Of a stretch of DNA of 12,037 nt, positions 7,254 to 12,037 are shown piece by piece. The notes beneath the pieces are model-generated. The model made no database searches. It had not been told where the DNA came from and saw only the letters and a program-made list of their open reading frames with translations. The position numbers were made by a program, and so were the translations under genes. The DNA comes from Caryophanales bacterium (lineage in GTDB: Bacteria > Bacillota_I > Bacilli_A > RFN20 > CAG-826), in assembly GCA_028726925.1 (NCBI GenBank), contig JAQYPI010000057.1:1-12037 (forward strand), written 5' to 3'. The first letter of the stretch is position 1; every line of letters begins with the position of its first letter.

Positions 7254-8447
7254 CTAGCAATAGGCAACGTTCACGGATTTGCCCATTTTCTTGAGTTCCT
7301 CCGTGAGGGAATGGATGATGAGCATCTTCATGCGGATGTCGATGCCTTCCCCCTCCGCTTGGTGGGCGGGGTTGACCGCGCATCCGACGGTGACGTCGAT
7401 GTCGGTGGCTTCTTCCAAGAGAAGCCGAGCGAGTTTGCTGGCCCCGTCTTGGCGGAAGCTCCAGTCGAAATAGGCTTTGTTCTGCCCTTGGTAGTCGCGG
7501 GCGAGGGAGAGGACCTTGTTCAAGGTGATGATGCCCTCGGTCACGAGGTCGACCCCGTTGATGCGCGAGATCGGGGGGATCGAGGGATCCTCGAAGTCGA
7601 GCTCGCCTTCGATCGGCTGGTCGAGGTAGCGCGACACGATCTTCGCGGTCGTGCCCCCGCAGACGACGTGGGGGCCAGCCTTAGCGAAGAATTCCTTGAG
7701 GCGGGGGATGTCGTCCTCCTTCCGGGTGGCCGGGCCGACCATGAGGTTCAGGGGGCTCCTTTCCCGCCTTTTTATCGCGAGGCACGTCGTGTCGTCGCCC
7801 GGCCGACGATTATAGAGGATATCGCATTGGTCGACGAGATAGGTCGCGAGGTTCTTCGCCGAGAGGGTCGGGTTCGCGAGGGCTTCGAGGAAGGCGACGA
7901 TTTCCTCGCGTTCCCAGCCGAAGTTGAGGGTTTCTCCGATGCCGGCGTGGACCGCCCCGTCCGTGAAGAGGACGAGCTCGTCCCCGACGTCGAAATAGAC
8001 TTCGGCGCGGTAGATCTTGCGGTCCGCGATGAGGCTCGGGGTATATCGCAGGCGCATTTCCTTGCCCCCGCGCAGGAACACGGGCTCGGGATTGTCGAAA
8101 TTGTAGATGACGGCGCTGTAATCCTTCTCGATACGGCAGATCGTGAAGGTGCTATAGGCGACGTTGCCGCGGTCTTTGGCCACGGGCAGGCACTTGACGA
8201 GGGCGTCGACCCCTTCTTCGATAGAGAGGCCGCGCTCGATCATCGTGCAGAGCATCGTCGAGGCGAGGGTGCTGAGGATCGATGCGACGACCCCGCTGCC
8301 GATGCCGTCGGCCAGGACAAACGTGGTCGCCCCGTCCTTGTCCATCGACACCTGAACGTGGTCCCCGCAGAGTTCCTCCCCGAGGTGGTTGATGGAGAGG
8401 AAGCCGTGCTCAAGCATCGTGACGTCGCTAGCCATGGTTCTTGCCAT
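7254..8447 (-). CDS. SpoIIE/PP2C-type serine phosphatase with extra C-terminal domain (HfsC-like)
   Basis: The first about 230 residues form a SpoIIE-type PP2C phosphatase with the metal-binding aspartates in place: GDH near 28-30, VLADGIGSG (44-52), LFTDGAVHAG (160-169) and GDDTTCLAI (217-225). Such enzymes remove phosphate from serine or threonine of anti-anti-sigma-like or other partner proteins, using Mn/Mg. The remaining about 165 residues (from MVGPATRKEDD) are a second domain I cannot name, with an HVVCGGTTAKIVSRYL segment and a VDLVTEGIITLNKVL segment. The gene overlaps the end of HydS by 20 bases, so the two are translationally coupled; the ATG at 8435 (8-base overlap) is an equally possible start, and neither has a strong binding site. 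Its place between two hydrogenases suggests it carries the HydS signal onward. No cognate kinase or anti-sigma factor is in the window. Confidence 0.88.
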   Translation of the reverse strand: MARTMASDVTMLEHGFLSINHLGEELCGDHVQVSMDKDGATTFVLADGIGSGVVASILSTLASTMLCTMIERGLSIEEGVDALVKCLPVAKDRGNVAYSTFTICRIEKDYSAVIYNFDNPEPVFLRGGKEMRLRYTPSLIADRKIYRAEVYFDVGDELVLFTDGAVHAGIGETLNFGWEREEIVAFLEALANPTLSAKNLATYLVDQCDILYNRRPGDDTTCLAIKRRERSPLNLMVGPATRKEDDIPRLKEFFAKAGPHVVCGGTTAKIVSRYLDQPIEGELDFEDPSIPPISRINGVDLVTEGIITLNKVLSLARDYQGQNKAYFDWSFRQDGASKLARLLLEEATDIDVTVGCAVNPAHQAEGEGIDIRMKMLIIHSLTEELKKMGKSVNVAYC

Positions 8448-10110
8448 CGTCCGAGAGGACGCTCGAGAGGCGCGTGAGGGCGACCTTGGTTTCCGCGGCG
8501 CTTTGGCCGAGGAGTTCGGCGATTTCCTGGACCGCGCGCATGTTCTTCTCGATGACCTCGCGGGTCACTTTCGAGGCTTCTTCCGCGCTTTCCTTGCGCC
8601 GGCGCATGTCGAGAACCGTCTGGGTGCGGTCGCGGAAGGTGCCGGTCACGATGTGGTAGGTCTCGTCGTAGCGGACCGTCGCCTCGACATAGAGGGAATA
8701 GCGGTCGAGGGCGATGTGCCTGCCGAAGCAATTCCTCCCCTCGAGGGCCTCGATGAACAAGGTGGGTTCGAGGACGTCGGCGATGCTCGTGCCGATCAGT
8801 TCCTGGGAGGAGTGCCCGACGATCTCGGCGAACACGGGGTTCGCGAGCTGGATATTCAGGGATTCGTCGACGACGACGATCGCGTTGGGGGAATGCTCGA
8901 TGACATCGTTCGAGAAGCTCGTGGCCTTTTCCATGAGGAAGGGGAGGCACATCGAGACCGAGGCCTTGCCCTGGAGGACGGCCTTGGCTTTGTCGCGGCA
9001 AGTCGGGTAGCCGCAGGAGGCGCAGTTCAGCTCGTCTTTTTTGGAACGCTTGCCCATCTCGCTTAAGACGCGGGCGATTTCCTCCTCAGTGAAGACCTCT
9101 TCCCTCCGGGGATAGGGATCCATCGGGATCTTGAGGCTCTCGAAGGAATGGGGACGGACCTTGAAATCCTCCTTGCCGGCGGAAGAGCGCACGCGCATCA
9201 AGGTCTTAAGGGTGTTCTTGCTCGCGACGACGGGGCCGTTGATGCAGCTGCCTTCGCAGGCGCTCAGCTCGAAGAATCCATGGTGAATCGTCCCCGAGGA
9301 AAGGTCCTCGAGGGCCCCCATGCATTCTTCCATGCCGGAAAGGGACACGTATTCGTAGGAGGGGTTCTTCCTCTCCATCGTGGCGAGGATACCCCCTTCG
9401 GTTGGGAAGAGGCGGGCTTTCGAGGCTTCCTCGCGACGGGGGTTTTGGTCTTTCCGCGGCTCGATGTTTCTTTCCTCGAGCAAGGCGATCAATTCATCGT
9501 AGGTGAGGACGCAGTCGACGAGGTCGGGGCGCTTGTCGGCCTCGCCTTTCTTGGCGATGCAAGGCCCGATGAAGAGGACCGAGCAGCCGGGATAGCGTTC
9601 CTTGAGGTCCTTGCCGTGGGCGAGCATCGGGGAGAGGACCGGGGCAAGATACGGGGCGCATTCGGGATAGTATTTGCGCACGAGCTCGTTGATCGCGGGG
9701 CAGCAGGTCGTGAGGATGGGGGCGCCACTTGCGGTCTCAAGCATCTCGTCGTAAGCCTTCTTGACGATGGTCGCGCCGATCGCGGTCTCTTCGACCCCGG
9801 CGGCCCCGAGGGCGAGCAAGGCTTCTTCCATCGTCTCGAGAGTCGTCCCCGGGAAGGCGGCGACGTAACTCGGGGCGAGGGAGACGCGGCATTGCCCACT
9901 TTGAAGCAAGGAAAGGGCCTTCTCCTTGTCCGAGCGGATGATCTTGCACCCTTGAGGGCACGTGACGTAGCAGCGGCCGCAAAGGATGCACTCATCCGGC
10001 AGGATCGAGGCTTGGTTGTCGTGGAAGGTGATCGATTTCGTCGGGCAGGCGCGAATGCACTTGTAACACGAGCGACAATCGTTCTTTTTCGAGATCAAAG
10101 GGCTATTCAT
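8428..10110 (-). CDS. Sensory [FeFe] hydrogenase with PAS domain, HydS / group C type (HfsB-like)
   Basis: This 560-residue protein combines a hydrogenase core with a sensor tail. Domains in order: two 4Fe-4S motifs (Cys 12-22 and 41-51); the H-cluster domain with L1 TTCCPA (136/137), L2 GPCIAKK (184) and L3 SACEGSCINGP (285, 289); a further CxxC-x4-C-x16-C iron-sulfur motif (363-388, CASCGYPTC); a PAS domain (about 398-498, starting near IEHSPNAIVVVDE); and a probable coiled coil (about 500-545). Gly and Ser replace the usual Met residues in L2 and L3, as in group C sensors. The ATG at 10110 is chosen because AAAGGA lies at proper spacing; an ATG two codons earlier is too close to it. The gene lies 67 bases after the ferredoxin and overlaps the phosphatase. 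A regulatory rather than catalytic role is inferred; relatives turn over H2 slowly. Confidence 0.92.
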   Translation of the reverse strand: MNSPLISKKNDCRSCYKCIRACPTKSITFHDNQASILPDECILCGRCYVTCPQGCKIIRSDKEKALSLLQSGQCRVSLAPSYVAAFPGTTLETMEEALLALGAAGVEETAIGATIVKKAYDEMLETASGAPILTTCCPAINELVRKYYPECAPYLAPVLSPMLAHGKDLKERYPGCSVLFIGPCIAKKGEADKRPDLVDCVLTYDELIALLEERNIEPRKDQNPRREEASKARLFPTEGGILATMERKNPSYEYVSLSGMEECMGALEDLSSGTIHHGFFELSACEGSCINGPVVASKNTLKTLMRVRSSAGKEDFKVRPHSFESLKIPMDPYPRREEVFTEEEIARVLSEMGKRSKKDELNCASCGYPTCRDKAKAVLQGKASVSMCLPFLMEKATSFSNDVIEHSPNAIVVVDESLNIQLANPVFAEIVGHSSQELIGTSIADVLEPTLFIEALEGRNCFGRHIALDRYSLYVEATVRYDETYHIVTGTFRDRTQTVLDMRRRKESAEEASKVTREVIEKNMRAVQEIAELLGQSAAETKVALTRLSSVLSDDGKNHG

Positions 10111-10122
10111 GAGCATCCTTTC

Positions 10123-10170
10123 CGCGCGGAATCGCGCGCGAGAACGAGAAACGGTCGCGGGTCAACCGCG
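10123..10170. other. Two short GC-rich hairpins between ferredoxin and HydS
   Basis: In the 67-base spacer, CGCGCG-GAAT-CGCGCG (10123-10138) and CGCGG-GTCAA-CCGCG (10156-10170) are perfect inverted repeats. The first sits just upstream of the HydS ribosome binding site. Without a T-tract they are not terminators. In the transcript they could affect mRNA processing or translation of HydS. Confidence 0.4.
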
Positions 10171-10177
10171 GCCGTCC

Positions 10178-10441
10178 TTAGTCGTGAAGCAGGGGGATGA
10201 TTTCCTCGTCGAAGAAGGAAGGGACCTTCTCCGGGGTGAGGCCGGCGATGACCTTGCCGTTTACCTTGACCCCGATTCCTTCGGAGCCGCATACGCCAAG
10301 GCAGAACGCCGCCTTGAGGGCGATGGCGTCCTTGAGGCCGCGCTTCTCCATTTCCGCCTTGATGGCGTCCATCACGGGCTTCGAGCCGTTCAAGTGGCAA
10401 GAGCTGCCGACGCAGATCGCGATTTCGATTTGTTCGTCCAT
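10178..10441 (-). CDS. Thioredoxin-like [2Fe-2S] ferredoxin (HfsA-like)
   Basis: This 87-residue protein belongs to the small thioredoxin-fold [2Fe-2S] ferredoxins, related to the C-terminal half of NuoE. The four cluster cysteines are visible as CVGSSC (10-15) and AAFCLGVC (45-52), with the usual HLNGS after the first pair. These proteins pass single electrons and are common beside HydS and hydrogenase subunits, so it probably serves as redox partner of the sensor encoded next. AAAGGA five bases before the ATG supports the start. The ATG overlaps by one base (TGATG) the final stop of the alcohol dehydrogenase remnant upstream, which shows that the two once formed one translationally coupled operon. 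Confidence 0.9.
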   Translation of the reverse strand: MDEQIEIAICVGSSCHLNGSKPVMDAIKAEMEKRGLKDAIALKAAFCLGVCGSEGIGVKVNGKVIAGLTPEKVPSFFDEEIIPLLHD

Positions 10442-10864
10442 CAGTTTCCTTTGTAGGCGTCCCGCAGGATCTGGACCATGTCGGCGACGAGGGGTTCCCT
10501 TCGTTTCGCCGGCGTGCGCTGGTCCTCGTAAGCGAGGTAGCCTAACACCTCCAATTTGTTTTTCTAGAGTTTCTCATCGGGGATGACCGAGGAGAAATTC
10601 CTGTCGATTCCGATGTCCTTGCCGAGGTTCAAGACGGCATCCGCGCGTTCGTCTTTTTGCTGTATCCTTGAATGGGACCATAAGGCCCGGGATGCGGCAA
10701 ATCTTGGCGTATTTCTCGTCCGCGCAGTACCTCTCGACCTTCGGCCAAACGGACAACTTCTTCGATTGGATACCATTATAACGGATAACTTCGGGAAGCA
10801 AAATAGCGCACGCCTGCCCGTGAACGACGCAGAATTCCGTGAGGGGTTTCTTGTTTGCGGGCAT
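10441..10864 (-). pseudogene. Decayed C-terminal fragment of iron-dependent alcohol dehydrogenase, AdhE-like
   Basis: Pieces of a type III (iron) alcohol dehydrogenase can be read in order on the minus strand. From an ATG at 10864: VVHGQACAILLPEVIRYNG, matching the PHGLANAILLPHVIRYN region after the metal-binding histidine, then ERYCADEKYAKICRIPGL, matching ...ADERYAEIARALGL. After a frameshift (roughly 10640-10680) the other frame continues: AVLNLGKDIGIDRNF, an in-frame TAG at 10564-10566, then LAYEDQRTPAKRREPLVADM and VQILRDAYKGN to a TGA at 10441-10443. The last block mirrors the DQCTxANPRxPL ending of AdhE/Fe-ADH. The NAD fold and the first three metal ligands are absent, so it cannot be active. 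Oddly, a strong AGGAGG binding site still precedes the ATG, suggesting an internal deletion that kept the 5' signals. AdhE versus a stand-alone Fe-ADH cannot be settled from this part. Confidence 0.75.
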
Positions 10865-10881
10865 GGGATCCTCCTATCCGA

Positions 10882-10973
10882 GATATCGGTAATAAATGGC
10901 CGATTTATGGCACATGCCCATTTTAGGGGGCTTGAAAAGAGGGTCAACCTTTTAGGTAAACAATTACCGATAT
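10882..10973. promoter_or_regulatory. Operator-like region: 11-bp inverted repeat plus two palindromes around the operon promoter
   Basis: ATATCGGTAAT (10882-10892) and ATTACCGATAT (10963-10973) are perfect inverted copies, one on each side of the predicted promoter, 70 bases apart. Two local palindromes accompany them: ATAAAT-GGCCG-ATTTAT (10891-10907) and GGTAA-ACAA-TTACC (10955-10968). The sequence does not match the Rex consensus. A repressor acting by looping, or a dimer with two sites, would fit; the regulator is unknown. Confidence 0.6.
10919..10947 (-). promoter_or_regulatory. Candidate sigma-A promoter of the hydrogenase operon
   Basis: On the minus strand TTGACC (10947-10942, five of six to the -35 consensus) is followed after 16 bases by TAAAAA, or after 17 by AAAAAT, a moderate -10. 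The start would fall about 45-50 bases before the ATG of the alcohol dehydrogenase remnant, whose AGGAGG lies at about 10871-10876. This is the only good promoter candidate I see for the whole cassette. Confidence 0.5.
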
Positions 10974-11000
10974 AAGGGATTGAAACCGCTTCCGCGCACG

Positions 11001-11035
11001 AAAAAAGGGGCCCGAATCGGTAAAACGAGGACCCC
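11001..11035 (-). terminator. Terminator of the choloylglycine-hydrolase gene
   Basis: On the minus strand GGGGTCC (11035-11029) pairs with GGGCCCC (11013-11007) in a 7-bp stem with one G-U pair and a 15-base loop, followed by six T. It lies about 50 bases after the stop at 11086 and separates that gene from the hydrogenase operon promoter. Confidence 0.75.
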
Positions 11036-11085
11036 ATATACTGTTATTTCGCTTCTTTCTTCTCGAGATGGAGGAGGTTCTCTCC

Positions 11086-12037
11086 TTACGGTCTAGCTTC
11101 GAGGATATGCTCTCCCTCGACGAGAGGATAGACGAGCAGGTGGGTTTGCTCGAGGGATGGCTCGTCCATTTTGACCTTCGTGATCTGGCGGTTCTTATAA
11201 GTCACATAGGAATAGCTCTTCTCCTCGAGGTCGCAGCAAGAGGAATAGATCGTGTATTCGTATTTGCCGGGGGCGACCTCGCAGCAACCCTTCTGCTGTT
11301 CGACGGCGGTAAGCAAATGGAAGAAATCCGAAACGTCCCCGTCCTTGGGAGCGTTCGCGTTTACCCAGGCGGCGCGGACGAAACGGGAACTGCTCGAGAG
11401 GTCCCCGGGCAACCCGATGGCTCCCATCCCCCTGCTGTAACTTTGGAAAGGGATGTTGGTCCCAAAGCCAAGGGATGGGTTCTTGGGGGAAAGGGCGGCG
11501 AAGTCGCTTAAGCGCAGCATTTGATGCTCAAACGGCGGGTTGTTCGTGAGGACGCCAGCGGGGTTCTCGTGGACGCGCATGCCGGTCTCGAGGGTCTCGA
11601 TGACGATGCAGCGGTTCTTGTCCGCGACGATCCAGTGCAGCTCGCTAGCGGGCAAATCCTCCGAGAAACGGTCGTCCGTGACGTTCATGACCGCGAGAAG
11701 GCGAAGGACGTCGTCGACGGTCCGGGCCTGGCCAAGAAGATAGGGGATGAGCTCGAAGGACGCGACGTTCTCCCGCCCTTGCTGAAGGGGGTAATAACGG
11801 GCGTTCCCGACGAAATTGAGGCCGGCAATCGCAAGGCCCGCTTCGTTCATCGCGTCGTAATAAAGCGGGGTATCCCCGGCCAAATGGGCCATGCCGAGGA
11901 TCGCGTAATGGCGTTTCAGGCCTTGGACGTGGCGAAAGGAAATCGGATGGTTGCGTGGCAGCAACACGACCGATTCCCCGTAGGAGAATTCGTAATCGAG
12001 GTTCCTCCCAAAATAAGGATGGATGCCCCGATAGAAG
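11086..12037 (-). CDS. Choloylglycine hydrolase family enzyme, bile-salt-hydrolase-like (5' end outside window)
   Basis: This Ntn-type linear amide hydrolase would cleave glycine- or taurine-conjugated bile salts, or related amides such as penicillin V or acyl-homoserine lactones. The frame is open to the window edge, so the start and the catalytic N-terminal cysteine are missing. Visible family marks, in order: YFGRNLDYEFSYGESVV (the Arg18/Asp21 region), NEAGLAIAGLNFVGNA (Asn at the position that is Asn in bile salt hydrolases and Tyr in penicillin V acylases), VLTNNPPFEHQM (Asn175 region) and YSRGMGAIGLPGD followed by SSSSRFVRAAW (Arg228 region). The Asn favours bile salts over penicillin V. 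About 316 residues are present, close to the usual length of about 320-340. After the TAA, 13 further in-frame codons run to a second TAA. The gene has its own terminator and is separate from the hydrogenase operon. Confidence 0.9.
   Translation of the reverse strand, partial: FYRGIHPYFGRNLDYEFSYGESVVLLPRNHPISFRHVQGLKRHYAILGMAHLAGDTPLYYDAMNEAGLAIAGLNFVGNARYYPLQQGRENVASFELIPYLLGQARTVDDVLRLLAVMNVTDDRFSEDLPASELHWIVADKNRCIVIETLETGMRVHENPAGVLTNNPPFEHQMLRLSDFAALSPKNPSLGFGTNIPFQSYSRGMGAIGLPGDLSSSSRFVRAAWVNANAPKDGDVSDFFHLLTAVEQQKGCCEVAPGKYEYTIYSSCCDLEEKSYSYVTYKNRQITKVKMDEPSLEQTHLLVYPLVEGEHILEARP

Noticed and set aside
5792..7294. Open frame of about 500 codons on the plus strand opposite the hydrogenase
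   Set aside because: It is a shadow of the GC-rich minus-strand gene: rich in Arg, Asp, Gly and Ala, with no recognisable domain. The opposite strand has complete H-cluster and 4Fe-4S motifs. Similar long antisense frames opposite the phosphatase, HydS and MalK-type genes were rejected for the same reason.
10564..10566. TAG read as an amino acid (pyrrolysine) in the alcohol dehydrogenase remnant
   Set aside because: The same remnant also has a frameshift, a missing N-terminal two thirds and drifted conserved residues, so decay explains the TAG more simply.

Overview
The window reads as chromosomal DNA of a strictly anaerobic, GC-rich member of the Bacillota (Firmicutes), most likely from an animal gut. 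The grounds are the [FeFe] hydrogenases, a bile-salt-hydrolase-like enzyme, AGGAGG-type ribosome binding sites, hairpin-plus-T terminators, and a sugar-importer ATPase with an elongated C-terminus of a kind I associate with Erysipelotrichia/Mollicutes relatives. The lineage is inference. Sample 60-base lines counted by hand give roughly 63-68% GC in the importer and hydrogenase genes, but about 50-52% in the two genes between 2.8 and 5.2 kb.

Layout. (1) 1-2687, plus strand: the end of a sugar ABC-importer operon, with the tail of a MalF-type permease, a complete MalG-type permease and a long MalK/MsmK-type ATPase, closed by a bidirectional terminator at about 2736-2760. (2) 2778-5243, minus strand: a lower-GC pair, a Schlafen/AlbA_2-type protein with a winged helix and a PF01637-like P-loop ATPase. 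Each is preceded by its own tandem-repeat array (five 12-bp units at 4143-4202; two and a bit 35-bp units at 5261-5337). (3) 5244-5779: mostly non-coding, with a very small membrane-protein frame (5429-5536) and two terminators. (4) 5780-10864, minus strand: the main point of interest, a five-part operon. (5) 11086-12037, minus strand: a choloylglycine-hydrolase-family enzyme running off the right edge, with its own terminator.

The operon in region 4 reads, in order of transcription: a decayed C-terminal fragment of an iron-dependent alcohol dehydrogenase (AdhE-like), a thioredoxin-like [2Fe-2S] ferredoxin, a PAS-containing sensory [FeFe] hydrogenase (HydS, group C type), a SpoIIE/PP2C-type phosphatase with an uncharacterised C-terminal domain, and a group B-type [FeFe] hydrogenase. 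From memory this resembles the hfsABCD operon of Thermoanaerobacterium saccharolyticum, whose HydS-like member (hfsB) has been linked to control of ethanol formation. The proposed logic is that HydS senses H2 or redox state through its H-cluster, passes a signal through PAS and coiled coil to the phosphatase, and so adjusts fermentative electron disposal between H2 and alcohol.

The alcohol dehydrogenase at the head of the operon is broken (5' truncation, one frameshift, one in-frame TAG), yet a good ribosome binding site and a plausible promoter remain in front of it. That promoter is bracketed by a perfect 11-bp inverted repeat and two further palindromes. The modules are known; the less familiar parts are this arrangement (alcohol dehydrogenase relic plus hydrogen-sensor cassette), the phosphatase's extra domain and the repeat-headed AlbA_2/ATPase pair.
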